64,000 bases of DNA, from contig NZ_LIUF01000002.1 in the NCBI RefSeq assembly GCF_001280425.1, forward strand, positions 124,001 through 188,000. The letters run 5' to 3'. Source of the stretch: Haloarcula rubripromontorii. Lineage in GTDB: Archaea; Halobacteriota; Halobacteria; Halobacteriales; Haloarculaceae. The notes under the pieces are model-generated. The model worked only from the letters and a program-made list of their open reading frames with translations, did not search any database and had not been told where the DNA came from. Shown piece by piece: positions 44,479-53,434 of the stretch; positions within the stretch are counted from its first letter, which is position 1, and each line of letters opens with the position of its first letter. Both the position numbers and the translations under genes were made by a program.

Positions 44479-45696
44479 ATGAACGTCGATATTCAGTCGC
44501 TCGGCACGTTCAACCAACTCGCTCACGAAGGGGCTGAACAGGCCACGCAGTCGATGGGCCAGATGACGGGTATCGATGCCGTCGTCGACGTAACCAAGAT
44601 CACGCTGCTCGACAGAGCAGATGTCGGCGAGGAACTGGCCGGCCGGGACTTCGTCGGGGTCGAGTTCTCCTTCGATGGCGTTTTGGAGGGCGATACCGTG
44701 CTTGCCTTCGACGTGGACAGCGCCGGAACGATCACCGAGGAGATGATGCCCGGTAGCAGCGACGACGAGGCGATGGCCAGAAGCGGTATCGAAGAGATCG
44801 GCAACATCATGATGAGCGGGTTCATCGATGGGTGGGCCGACTTCGTCGGTGCAACCATCGACCACTCCCCGCCGATGTATGTCGAGGAGTCCGGCAGTGA
44901 TGTGCTCCCCGATGCACCCGCTGACGCCGACCATCAGCAGGTGTTCGTGTTCAAATCCGAGATCGAATGGATCGACGAGTCGGTGAACTTCTACATCTAC
45001 ATGCTCCCTGAGTACGAGTCGCTCACGGAGATGATGGTAGAGCACGTCGACACGGACGGCGACGCCATCCCCATCGACAAGCTCCAGACGTTCAACGAGA
45101 TGACGACCAGCGGCACCCAGAAAGCCGCTGACAACGTCGAAATGATGACCGGTATCCCGACCGAGTCGGAGGTGACACAGATCAGCTTCGCCCCCATCGA
45201 AGACGTGCCGAAACAGATCGGCACGGACACCTTTGTCGGGACGGTCGTCGAGTTCACCGGGACGCCCAGTGGCTACCTCATGGTACTGTTCGACGAGGTC
45301 TCTGCAATCAACGTCGCGGAGGCGATGATGCCCATCGAGATGGACAGCGACGAGCTAACCGACCAGCACAAGGCTGCCATCGAGGAACTGGGGAATATCA
45401 TGACGAGCGGGTTCGTCGACGGCTGGGCGAATGTCCTTCAGACATCGGTCGAACACACGCCGCCGAAGGTCGTCCATGACATGGGGCGGGCGATCATGGA
45501 TCCGCTTGCGGCACAGGTCGGACAATATCAGGAACACGCGTTCATCATCGACTCGCAGATGCAGACCGACGACATTGAGTTCCAGGCAGAGATTCACGCC
45601 CTGCCCAACGAGAAAGAGTTGCGCGCTGCCCTCAACGACCTTGATGTCGAGCGGGCGACCGAGACGGGCGCGGATGTCGAACAGATATTCAAATAA
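44479..45696 (+). CDS. cheC: CheC, two-domain CheY-phosphate phosphatase
   Basis: A 405-residue protein with two CheC units (about 1-205 and 206-405). Each holds the phosphatase signature: SGIEEIGNIMMSGFIDGWADF near residues 96-116 and AAIEELGNIMTSGFVDGWANV near 298-318, with the E-x-x-x-N pair that attacks phospho-CheY. Most CheC proteins have about 200 residues, so this is a tandem duplication fused in one chain. It is cotranscribed with cheY and cheD, and cheD starts at its last base (overlap TAATG). Confidence 0.93.
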   Translation: MNVDIQSLGTFNQLAHEGAEQATQSMGQMTGIDAVVDVTKITLLDRADVGEELAGRDFVGVEFSFDGVLEGDTVLAFDVDSAGTITEEMMPGSSDDEAMARSGIEEIGNIMMSGFIDGWADFVGATIDHSPPMYVEESGSDVLPDAPADADHQQVFVFKSEIEWIDESVNFYIYMLPEYESLTEMMVEHVDTDGDAIPIDKLQTFNEMTTSGTQKAADNVEMMTGIPTESEVTQISFAPIEDVPKQIGTDTFVGTVVEFTGTPSGYLMVLFDEVSAINVAEAMMPIEMDSDELTDQHKAAIEELGNIMTSGFVDGWANVLQTSVEHTPPKVVHDMGRAIMDPLAAQVGQYQEHAFIIDSQMQTDDIEFQAEIHALPNEKELRAALNDLDVERATETGADVEQIFK

Positions 45697-46217
45697 TGAA
45701 AGTATACGATGGTACCCAAACAGAGAGCCCCGAACAAAGTACGCCCGAACGTATCAAGGTCGGCATCGCCGAGTACAAGGTGACCACAGAGCCGGCCGTG
45801 CTGACCACGAGTGGGCTCGGCTCCTGTATCGGGATCGCAATATACGACACCCGCAAGACGGTGGCCGGTCTCGTTCACGTCATGCTTCCGTCGGCGGCCG
45901 ATATCGACGGCGGGAACCATGCGAAGTTCGCGGACACAGGCATCGAAGCACTCATCGAGGCCATGGCGGATGCCGGGGCGTCGACGGAGGCGATGGAAGC
46001 CAAAATCGCCGGTGGGAGCGATATGCTCGACTTCTCGGAGAGTGGCTCCTCTATCGGGTCGCGAAACGCGAAGAAGGTACGCGAGACGCTCGATGAACAC
46101 GGTGTTCCCGTTGTCGGTGAAGACCTAGGTGGTGACCACGGCCGGTCCGTCAAACTCGAAGCCGACACCGGTAATTTCACCGTCAAAAGCGCGAACACGG
46201 ACTCGATAACACTGTGA
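45696..46217 (+). CDS. cheD: Chemoreceptor glutamine deamidase CheD
   Basis: A 173-residue cytosolic enzyme. LTTSGLGSCIGIAIYD near residues 34-49 carries the catalytic Cys, AGLVHVMLPS near 57-66 the His, and KIAGGSDMLDF near 107 the Thr/Ser-type third motif (here Ser). It deamidates receptor glutamines and binds CheC. Starts within the stop of cheC. Two short hairpins (46254-46278 and 46294-46315) follow downstream. Confidence 0.93.
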   Translation: MKVYDGTQTESPEQSTPERIKVGIAEYKVTTEPAVLTTSGLGSCIGIAIYDTRKTVAGLVHVMLPSAADIDGGNHAKFADTGIEALIEAMADAGASTEAMEAKIAGGSDMLDFSESGSSIGSRNAKKVRETLDEHGVPVVGEDLGGDHGRSVKLEADTGNFTVKSANTDSITL

Positions 46218-46253
46218 TATCTGCGGACAGTCTCCGTGCCTGCCGTTCGGCGT

Positions 46254-46315
46254 CAGACGGACGACAGCCGTTCGTCTGCCGGGGGCGCACTGGGACAATC
46301 TGTTCTCCGATTGTC
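46254..46315 (+). terminator. Tandem hairpins after cheD
   Basis: CAGACG (46254-46259) pairs with CGTCTG (46273-46278), and GACAATC (46294-46300) pairs with GATTGTC (46309-46315). No oligo-T run follows, so the evidence for termination is moderate, but the position between cheD and the arlCE promoter suits it. Confidence 0.35.
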
Positions 46316-46396
46316 TGGTCGGAATTAATCTGAAATGTAACGGGCTAGTACTTGGGCTGTTAATTTACCGTATCTGAGCCGGGAAAATGGGATATT

Positions 46397-46414
46397 ATTA
46401 TCAAATATGATACG
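46397..46414 (+). promoter_or_regulatory. TATC-N6-GATA dyad upstream of arlCE
   Basis: ATTATC-AAATAT-GATACG, 8 bp upstream of a TATA-like aatatt (46423-46428) and 44 bp before the arlCE start at 46459. It would drive the six-gene arl operon. Confidence 0.65.
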
Positions 46415-46458
46415 CTAAGGGGAATATTCAAGAGTAGAAACAGCATGAGATACAACAG

Positions 46459-48099
46459 ATGAGTAGTCCTGCTCTCGTGCCACTGGCTCCAGCCGTCTCA
46501 CCGGAACTGGTTGGACTGGCACCAGCCCTCTTTGTTCTGCTGACCGGCGGGCTGGTCGGTATGAGCATCAAAAATATGTTCGATTCGATTCTGTCGGACG
46601 ACGAGAGCGCGGACACGAGTGAGGACGACGGTGGCGGTGAGATGGCCGACGGCGGCGGTCTGATGGCCGATGACGGCGGTGGCGACGATCTCGGCGGTCT
46701 CGGCGGTCTCGACGATGGCGGCGACGACATGGGTGGGTTCGGCGACGACGAGTTCGGCGACATGGAGGACGCGAGCGGGCCTGACACTGACGAACTAGAA
46801 CACCGGCTCGACGAACTGGAAAACGAGGTCGGCAGCCTCTCCTCGACGGTCAACACGGTGCGGACAGAAAACGAGAGTATCTCGGAGTCCGTCGAAGAAA
46901 CCGAGGAGAACGTCCGGAAGCTGCTCGACATCTACGAGATGGTTACCCGTGGCGTCAACCCCTTCGCCGACGATGTCGATGGCGGCATGGGTGGCATGGG
47001 CGAAGGCGGCGGTTCCTTCGGCCTGTTCGATGATGACGGGAGCGACGACACCGAGGAGGACATCAACGACGATGTCGCCAACGCCGACGCAGAAGGGTTC
47101 TTCGACGAAGACTTGACGGAGGACACAGGCGGCGATATGTCGATGGACGACGGCGGCGTCGACGATATGTTTCCCGACGACGGCGACGATATGGGCGGCT
47201 TCGAGGACGACGGCGGGTCGTTCGACGAGGAGTTCGACGACTTCGACGACACGGAGGACGACATGAGCATGGACGATGGGATGAGCATGGACGACGAGGA
47301 GAGTATGGACGACGACAGCGACGACGGCGACGGCGGCAAATCGTTCGCAGAGCTCAAAGACGAGTACGAGTCCGGCGACGCCGAGTGGGCCGAAGGTGAG
47401 GAGCCTGAGGACGAAACGGACGACGATGACGACCTACTGGCGGACGACGATGATGATCTGCTGGCCGACGAGGACGACGACCTGCTCGGCGAGGATGATT
47501 CGGATGACGATGCAAGCGGGCTAGAAGACGACGACCTCTTCGACGAGGTTATCGAGGACGACGGGCTCGACGACGGTGAAGCGGCGACGGAATCTGAACC
47601 GGAGCCTGAGCCGGAACCCGAGCCCGAGCCAGCCGTAGAACCGGAGCCGGAGCCCGAACCTGAGCCCGAGCCGGAACAGACCACGCAAACGGACACGACA
47701 GCCGCTGGTCACGACGATGCAGCAACGGTAGACGACGATTCAGACGCAGGCGCGGACGACGACGGAAAACCGTACCTGGCGACGATGCCGGAAGGGTTCG
47801 CGGCGGACCTGATTATCGTCGAATGGCTCGAGTTCCTGGTCCAGCACTCGGGCTACCGTGAGACGGCTCGCGCCATCGACTACTACGAGACTATCGACTG
47901 GATCGACGAGTCGGTCGCGGACCAGCTCAAGGCGTACCTCCGGGGCTTCGACGACGTGAACGACACCGGGGATGGGCTGTCTATCGACCACCACACCGAG
48001 AGCCTACACTACATCTCGCAGCTTGACAGTGACAGCGGCGCTGACGCCGTTGCGCTCTCGAAACTGGTGGGGGGTGGTTCCGATGGGATTCAGCGTTAG
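46459..48099 (+). CDS. arlCE: ArlCE, fused cytoplasmic archaellum ring protein (FlaC-FlaD/E)
   Basis: A 546-residue extremely acidic protein. A hydrophobic N-terminus (PELVGLAPALFVLLTGGLVGMSI) is followed by a Gly/Asp linker, a FlaC-type coiled coil near residues 114-155 (ELEHRLDELENEVGSLSSTVNTV), a roughly 250-residue Asp/Glu/Met/Gly low-complexity region with an E-P repeat near 375-410, and a C-terminal FlaD/E domain (PYLATMPEGFAADLIIVEWLEFL to the end). Haloarchaeal fusions of FlaC with FlaE form the cytosolic collar that receives CheF signals (family knowledge). Larger than the H. salinarum homologue because of the acidic insertion. Confidence 0.92.
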   Translation: MSSPALVPLAPAVSPELVGLAPALFVLLTGGLVGMSIKNMFDSILSDDESADTSEDDGGGEMADGGGLMADDGGGDDLGGLGGLDDGGDDMGGFGDDEFGDMEDASGPDTDELEHRLDELENEVGSLSSTVNTVRTENESISESVEETEENVRKLLDIYEMVTRGVNPFADDVDGGMGGMGEGGGSFGLFDDDGSDDTEEDINDDVANADAEGFFDEDLTEDTGGDMSMDDGGVDDMFPDDGDDMGGFEDDGGSFDEEFDDFDDTEDDMSMDDGMSMDDEESMDDDSDDGDGGKSFAELKDEYESGDAEWAEGEEPEDETDDDDDLLADDDDDLLADEDDDLLGEDDSDDDASGLEDDDLFDEVIEDDGLDDGEAATESEPEPEPEPEPEPAVEPEPEPEPEPEPEQTTQTDTTAAGHDDAATVDDDSDAGADDDGKPYLATMPEGFAADLIIVEWLEFLVQHSGYRETARAIDYYETIDWIDESVADQLKAYLRGFDDVNDTGDGLSIDHHTESLHYISQLDSDSGADAVALSKLVGGGSDGIQR

Positions 48100-48520
48100 C
48101 GGCTCGGCGGCCGTCATTTTCGTGGCTGCCTTCATCGGCTTCGGGATGTTCTACTCCGCGGCCGCGAACAGCTTCGAGCGAGTCAACGATGCCCGCGAGG
48201 ACCAGCGCGACCGACTGCTCGATCAGCAAAACACTGACATCTCGCTTGTCTCGGCGACGTGGAACAGCAGCGGGAACGACAATCTCGTCGTGACCGTCGA
48301 CAACACCGGTTCGGAGACGCTGTCGGTCGATGCAACCGACCTGCTGGTCGACAACGAGTACCGCGCAGGTTACGGCACGACCGTCGACGGTGACGGTTCG
48401 ACGGACATCTGGGCGTCACAGGAGCGGTTGACGATTACCGTCTCCTCGCTCAGTAGCCAGCCTGACCGGGTGAAAGTCGTCACCGAGAACGGTATCGCCG
48501 ACACGATGGTGGTGAGCTAA
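48083..48520 (+). CDS. arlF: ArlF, archaellum stator-like subunit
   Basis: A 145-residue protein with an N-terminal membrane helix (SGSAAVIFVAAFIGFGMFYSAA) and an outside beta-sandwich (DISLVSATWNSSGNDNLVVTVDNTGSETLSVDATDLLVDN) of the FlaF family, which binds the S-layer and anchors the motor. ATG at 48083 lies 17 bp inside the arlCE reading frame, giving an overlap; an alternative start further up would extend into the arlCE frame without similarity. Confidence 0.93.
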   Translation: MGFSVSGSAAVIFVAAFIGFGMFYSAAANSFERVNDAREDQRDRLLDQQNTDISLVSATWNSSGNDNLVVTVDNTGSETLSVDATDLLVDNEYRAGYGTTVDGDGSTDIWASQERLTITVSSLSSQPDRVKVVTENGIADTMVVS

Positions 48521-48521
48521 C

Positions 48522-48974
48522 ATGGCGAGCGTCTCCGTCTCACACCTGATCCTGTTCATCGCGTCGATGGCCATCGCCGCGAGTGTGGCTGGCGTCTTTA
48601 CGAGCAGTATCGGCGAACTGAGCAACGCTGTCTCGGAACAGGGGGTGGACGTGAGCAGCGATGTCCGGACCGATGTGGAAATCATCTCCGACAGCGGCAG
48701 CGACAGTATCTACGATAGCGGCGACGAAACGATCACGATACACGTCAAAAACACTGGTTCGGAGACGTTGGCCCCGGTTCCCGGACAGGTGGACCTGTTC
48801 GTGGATGGGGTTTTCGCCAGTGACTACACGGTGACGCTGGAGCCGGACGGTGGCAACATCTGGCGGCCCGGTGAGGTCGTCCGCATCGATATCAACGACA
48901 ACCTCAGCAGCGGCGACCACCGTCTCAAGCTCATCGTCAACGGCGACGAGGAGGTGTTCGAGTTCAACACATGA
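48522..48974 (+). CDS. arlG: ArlG, archaellum stator subunit
   Basis: A 150-residue protein with an N-terminal membrane helix ([24 protein letters not shown]) and an outside beta-sandwich similar to ArlF ([28 protein letters not shown]). ArlG forms filaments capped by ArlF in the pseudo-periplasm (family knowledge). It begins 1 bp after the arlF stop and overlaps arlH by 4 bp (ATGA). Confidence 0.93.
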   Translation: MASVSVSHLILFIASMAIAASVAGVFTSSIGELSNAVSEQGVDVSSDVRTDVEIISDSGSDSIYDSGDETITIHVKNTGSETLAPVPGQVDLFVDGVFASDYTVTLEPDGGNIWRPGEVVRIDINDNLSSGDHRLKLIVNGDEEVFEFNT

Positions 48975-49732
48975 GTATCGCAAGTACTGACCTATTCTCG
49001 CTTGGACTGGACGATCACGACCGGCTGAACAAGGAACTGGGCGGCGGTATCCCACCCGGCAGTATCATCCTCGTCGAGGGGGACTACGGGGCCGGCAAAT
49101 CCGCCATGAGCCAGCGGTTCACCTACGGCCTCTGTGAAGAAGGCCACGAGGTGACCTACCTCTCGACGGAGCTGACCGTCGGGAGCTTCCTCGACCAGAT
49201 GCACTCGCTGTCGTACGACATGGTCGACCACATCCTCGACGAGAACGTGCTGTTCCTACACGCCGACATCGGCGAATCGAACGCTCTCACCGGCGGTGAC
49301 GAACAGTCAGACCGGAAGGAACTCCTCAAACGGCTGATGGAGGCCGAGGTGATGTGGGACGCCGATGTCGTTGTCATCGATACGTTTGACGCTATCCTCC
49401 GCAACGACCCCAAGTTCGAGGCCCTCGTCCGGCAAAACGAGGAGCGACAGGCCGCCCTGGAGGTCATCTCGTACTTCCGGGACGTCATCTCACAGGGCAA
49501 ATGCATCATGCTCACTGTCGACCCGTCAACGCTGGACGAGGAGGCCATCGGTCCGTTCCGGGCCATCGCAGACGTGTTCATCGAACTGGAGATGATCGAG
49601 GTCGGCAACGACGTGCGCCGGCAGATCAACGTCCTCCGATTCGCCGGCATGGGTGAGCAGGTCGGTGACACCATCGGGTTCTCGGTGCGTTCGGGAACCG
49701 GCATCGTCATCGAATCGCGCAGCGTCGCCTAG
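48971..49732 (+). CDS. arlH: ArlH, KaiC-like ATPase of the archaellum motor
   Basis: A 253-residue RecA-fold protein. Walker [15 protein letters not shown] near residues 36-49, [16 protein letters not shown] near 63, and Walker [14 protein letters not shown] near 132-144 are complete, so ATP binding is expected. ArlH forms a ring that regulates ArlI (family knowledge). Fourteen bases separate it from arlI. Confidence 0.95.
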   Translation: MSIASTDLFSLGLDDHDRLNKELGGGIPPGSIILVEGDYGAGKSAMSQRFTYGLCEEGHEVTYLSTELTVGSFLDQMHSLSYDMVDHILDENVLFLHADIGESNALTGGDEQSDRKELLKRLMEAEVMWDADVVVIDTFDAILRNDPKFEALVRQNEERQAALEVISYFRDVISQGKCIMLTVDPSTLDEEAIGPFRAIADVFIELEMIEVGNDVRRQINVLRFAGMGEQVGDTIGFSVRSGTGIVIESRSVA

Positions 49733-49746
49733 AGGTGAGTTAAGAT

Positions 49747-51420
49747 ATGACAGATCACGGACGTGCGAAACCGTCGGACGAACTTCGACAGATGGCAGCG
49801 CGGCGGCCCCACCTGCGGGACCACCTGAAGAAGTTCAAACAGATCACCGGTGAGTTCCCGATGCTCATCGACGAGGCTGACGACGAGTACGAGACCAACC
49901 GGCCGAACGTGCTCTACCCGGTCGGTGGCCCCATCTTCTGTCATATCTACGGCGACGTGGGTCAGGACATGAAGTACTACGCTATTGAGCCGGAACTCGA
50001 CGAGGACGAGCGGGCCGTCTTCGGGAAGGTCCGGAACCGCCTGCTCCAGCGCAGCGTCAACAAGCCTGCGCCGGAAAACGAGGCCCAGTTCGACGACCGC
50101 ATCGAGGAACTGCTTCAGGAGACCACGAAAATCCGGGACGAGGACAGCGACAGCGGCGTGCTCACGCGCCTGTCGAACCTGACCGACGTGAGCAGCGTCG
50201 AGGTCACACAGGAGACCTACGAGAACATCCTCTACCGGCTGAACCGCGACATCGTCGGCCTCGGCCCGCTCGAACCGGTCATGCGCGACCCGGCCAACGA
50301 GGACATTCACGTTATCGGCCGTAGCGAATGCCACGTCGACCACGGGGTCTACGGCATGCTGGAGACGACTGTCGAGTGGCAGAGCGAGGAGGCCTTCGAC
50401 CAGTGGCTCCGCAACATGGGTGAGCGGATGGGCGATCCGGTCTCCGACTCGGACCCCATCGTCGACTCGACGCTCCCGGACGGGTCGCGTCTGAACCTCA
50501 TCTACTCCGACGACGTGAGCCTCAAAGGGCCTTCACTCACGATCCGTCAGGGCGACGACGTTCCGCTCTCGATTTTCCAGATTACCAAGTGGATGACGCT
50601 GTCGCCGCAACTGGCCGCGTATCTCTGGCTCTGTCTGGAGAACGAGCAGACCGTGTTCGTGGTCGGGGAGACGGCGTCCGGGAAGACGACGACGCTGAAC
50701 GCCATCACCTCGTTCATCCCCGACGACGCGAAGATCTACACCGCGGAGGACACCGCCGAGGTGCTGCCCCCACACAACACCTGGCAGCAACTCCTGACCC
50801 GTGAGGGCGAAGACGAGGGGACCAGTATCGACATGTTCGACCTGGTCGCCGCTGCACTGCGTTCTCGCCCCGACTACATCATCGTCGGGGAGGTTCGTGG
50901 TGAGGAGGGTCGGATGGCGTTCCAGGCGGCCCAGACCGGTCACCCGGTGATGCTGACGTTCCACGCGAGCGACATCGTGTCGATGATTCAGCGGTTCACC
51001 GGCGAACCCATCAACGTTCCCGAGACGTTCATGGATGTGGCCGACGTGGCGCTGTTCCAGAACCGCGTCAAGCAGGGCGATCAGGTCCTGCGCCGCGTGA
51101 CCAGCGTTCAGGAGATAGAGGGCTACTCGAAGGAGATGGACGGTGTCGTTACCCGGCAGGTGTTCAACTGGGACCCCGTCGAGGACGAGATCATCTTCCA
51201 GGGGATGAACAACTCCTTCGTCCTCGAAGAGCAGATCGCGACCCTGCTCGGCTACGAGGACACGCGTGACATCTACGACGACCTCGAATTCCGTGCGAAC
51301 CTCATCGAACGCGCCATTCAGGAGGGGATTCTGGGGTATCACGAGGTCAACGACTTCATTTCCGACTTCCAGCGTGACGGCGTCGAAGGGATTCCGTTCA
51401 ATATGGCACGGCCCGACTAA
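49747..51420 (+). CDS. arlI: ArlI, archaellum motor ATPase
   Basis: A 557-residue type II/IV secretion superfamily ATPase that powers both assembly and rotation. N-terminal domain with [26 protein letters not shown] near residues 58-83. C-terminal core: [18 protein letters not shown], Walker [16 protein letters not shown] near 303-317, Asp box [23 protein letters not shown], Walker [22 protein letters not shown] near 374-394, and His box [11 protein letters not shown] purine-rich gaggtgag at 49732-49739 provides a Shine-Dalgarno-like site 7 bp before the ATG. Confidence 0.96.
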   Translation: MTDHGRAKPSDELRQMAARRPHLRDHLKKFKQITGEFPMLIDEADDEYETNRPNVLYPVGGPIFCHIYGDVGQDMKYYAIEPELDEDERAVFGKVRNRLLQRSVNKPAPENEAQFDDRIEELLQETTKIRDEDSDSGVLTRLSNLTDVSSVEVTQETYENILYRLNRDIVGLGPLEPVMRDPANEDIHVIGRSECHVDHGVYGMLETTVEWQSEEAFDQWLRNMGERMGDPVSDSDPIVDSTLPDGSRLNLIYSDDVSLKGPSLTIRQGDDVPLSIFQITKWMTLSPQLAAYLWLCLENEQTVFVVGETASGKTTTLNAITSFIPDDAKIYTAEDTAEVLPPHNTWQQLLTREGEDEGTSIDMFDLVAAALRSRPDYIIVGEVRGEEGRMAFQAAQTGHPVMLTFHASDIVSMIQRFTGEPINVPETFMDVADVALFQNRVKQGDQVLRRVTSVQEIEGYSKEMDGVVTRQVFNWDPVEDEIIFQGMNNSFVLEEQIATLLGYEDTRDIYDDLEFRANLIERAIQEGILGYHEVNDFISDFQRDGVEGIPFNMARPD

Positions 51421-51422
51421 CG

Positions 51423-53171
51423 ATGGCACAGGGTGAAGCCGAGAGCGACCTCGATCTGACGATATCCGAGACGATCCAGTCGCTCGTTGAGTCCTACCGC
51501 CAGATGACGATTCCGCTGGAGCGGTATCTCTTTCTCATCCTCCTACCAGCCGTCGCCTTCTTCATTATCTCGACGGTCGTTGCCCTACTGCTGGAGCAGC
51601 CCTTCGCAGTCCGAGCACCGATCCCCCTGCTCGGCTTCCTCGTGATGGCGTCAGCGATTTTCTACCCGAAAATCCTCCTGAGCCAGCGTAAACGCGAACT
51701 CAACAACCGGTTTCACCTGCTCATCACGCACATGACTGTGCTGGCGACGACGAAGATTGACCGGATGGAGGTGTTCCGAACGCTGGCCGAGGAGGACGAG
51801 TACGGGGAACTCGCCATGGAGATGCACCGCATCGTCCAGCTGGTCGACACCTGGAACCTGAGCCTCGACGACGCCTGCCGTCGCCGCGCCAAACAGGTCC
51901 CGAGCCGCGCCGTGTCGGACTTCTTCGACCGCCTCGCGTACACCCTCGGGGCCGGACAGGGACTCGACGACTACCTCCTGACCGAACAGGAGCAGATCAT
52001 CCAGCACTACTCGACGGTGTACAAGAGCTCCCTCGACAGCCTGGAAGTGATGAAGGACCTCTACCTGTCGATGATCCTGTCGATGACGTTCGCGCTGGTG
52101 TTCGCCGTCGTTCTCCCGGTGCTGACTGGGACGAATCCGACGATGACCGTCAGCGCCGTCATCGTGATGTTCGTGTTCGTCCAGACCGGGTTCTACCTCG
52201 CCATCCGCTCGATGGCTCCCTACGACCCGGTGTGGTTCCACCCGGTCGATTACCCGTCGCCGATTGAGTCAAAGCTCAACAAGTCGATGGCGGCCGGCGT
52301 GGGGCTGTCGATGCTGCTCGTGTTCATCACGCTGGGCGGGATGCTCGGCATCTCGCCGATCACGCTGAACGACCTCTTCTTTATGTTCGATGAAGTGCCG
52401 CTGCCGCTGTATGCCGCCGCGCCGATCACGCCGATGCTCATCCCCGGTATCGTCTTCCGGCAGGAAGAACAGCGCATCAAGGACCGGGACTCGGAGTTCC
52501 CGAACTTCATCCGCGCGCTCGGTGCAACCGAGGGCGCGAAGCAGTCTACCACTGGGGCGGTGCTTCGCACGCTCCGAAAGAAAGACTTCGGCGCGCTCTC
52601 ACCGAACATCGATAACCTCTACAAGCGGCTGAATATGCGGATCGAGCCGACATCTGCCTGGCGCTTTTTCACCGCCGACTGTCGGTCCTATCTCATCCAG
52701 ACCTTCTCCGAGATGTATCTTATCGGCCGCGAGATGGGTGGGTCGCCAAAGCAACTGGGCGAGCTCATCTCCGAGAACATGAATCAGGTGCTGCAGCTCC
52801 GCCAGAAGCGCAAGCAAGCGACGACGACGCTCGTCGGCCTCCTGTACGGGATGACCGCCGCGTCGACGTTCGCGTTCTTTATCGGCCTGCAGGTCGTCAA
52901 CATCCTCGCGGGCATGTCGCTCGACCTGAGTACCGGGAGCCGTCTTGACGCCGCCTCGCTCATCAACACCAGCGTCTACAACATCCCGCTCATCGAGTTC
53001 CTGCTCATCATTATCATCATGTTCGGCGCGATGCTGTCGTCGCTGATGATCCGAACTGTCGACGGCGGCCACAACGCCAACACCTACATGCACTTCGTCA
53101 TTCTCACATGGATCGGCGCTATTACCGGGACGTTCACGAAGTGGCTGGTGTCGCAGTTTCTCGCCATCTAG
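51423..53171 (+). CDS. arlJ: ArlJ, archaellum membrane platform protein
   Basis: A 582-residue polytopic protein with two related halves (T2SF-like domains), each with cytoplasmic helical parts and membrane segments (about residues 36-56, 65-80, 217-262, 290-345, 480-500, 520-545 and 555-575). Motifs QVPSRAVSDFFDRLAYTLGAGQGLDDYL and LRTLRKKDFGALSPNIDNLYKRL are typical. It binds ArlI and holds the growing filament. Starts 2 bp after arlI. Last gene of the arl operon. Confidence 0.95.
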   Translation: MAQGEAESDLDLTISETIQSLVESYRQMTIPLERYLFLILLPAVAFFIISTVVALLLEQPFAVRAPIPLLGFLVMASAIFYPKILLSQRKRELNNRFHLLITHMTVLATTKIDRMEVFRTLAEEDEYGELAMEMHRIVQLVDTWNLSLDDACRRRAKQVPSRAVSDFFDRLAYTLGAGQGLDDYLLTEQEQIIQHYSTVYKSSLDSLEVMKDLYLSMILSMTFALVFAVVLPVLTGTNPTMTVSAVIVMFVFVQTGFYLAIRSMAPYDPVWFHPVDYPSPIESKLNKSMAAGVGLSMLLVFITLGGMLGISPITLNDLFFMFDEVPLPLYAAAPITPMLIPGIVFRQEEQRIKDRDSEFPNFIRALGATEGAKQSTTGAVLRTLRKKDFGALSPNIDNLYKRLNMRIEPTSAWRFFTADCRSYLIQTFSEMYLIGREMGGSPKQLGELISENMNQVLQLRQKRKQATTTLVGLLYGMTAASTFAFFIGLQVVNILAGMSLDLSTGSRLDAASLINTSVYNIPLIEFLLIIIIMFGAMLSSLMIRTVDGGHNANTYMHFVILTWIGAITGTFTKWLVSQFLAI

Positions 53172-53183
53172 TACCTTTTTACT

Positions 53184-53229
53184 GCAGGGGGTTCCCGCAG
53201 CGCCGCAGGCGCGAGGAAACCCCCTTTGC
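53184..53229 (+). terminator. Bulged hairpin after arlJ, probable operon terminator
   Basis: GGGGGTTCC (53187-53195) pairs with GGAAACCCCC (53215-53224, one bulged A), and an inner GCGCC/GGCGC stem (53200-53204/53208-53212) extends the structure; GCA at 53184-53186 can pair with TGC at 53227-53229. It starts 13 bp after the arlJ stop codon. T-runs flank it on both sides (ttttt at 53176-53180 and ttt at 53225-53227). Confidence 0.5.
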
Positions 53230-53251
53230 AAAAATCCACGCTAAAAACGGC

Positions 53252-53283
53252 CTCCGAGTCGCGCTCTGCGAGCGCGCTCGGAG
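53252..53283. repeat. Strong inverted repeat in the arlJ-M29 gap
   Basis: CTCCGAG(T)CGCGCTC and GAGCGCGCTCGGAG flank a TGC loop: 14 bp of stem with one bulged T. It lies between the convergent arlJ and aminopeptidase genes and may terminate the aminopeptidase transcript from the other side. The remaining gap to 53434 shows no gene. Confidence 0.6.
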
Positions 53284-53434
53284 TGAAACCACGCGCCGTC
53301 GCCGCGCGGTACGGTGCCAGTGTCACGGCCGCGGCGACACCTGCCCTTCCCCGAGTCGCGCCACGGAGGGCGCTCTCGGCCAACAGCATCGCGACAGCCG
53401 CCGCCGACCGACGGCACAGCCAGCACCGCAGCGA

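Noticed and set aside
46932-47696. A 254-codon Ser/Pro-rich open frame antisense to arlCE.
   Set aside because: It is the mirror of the Asp/Glu-rich codons of arlCE and has no independent signals.
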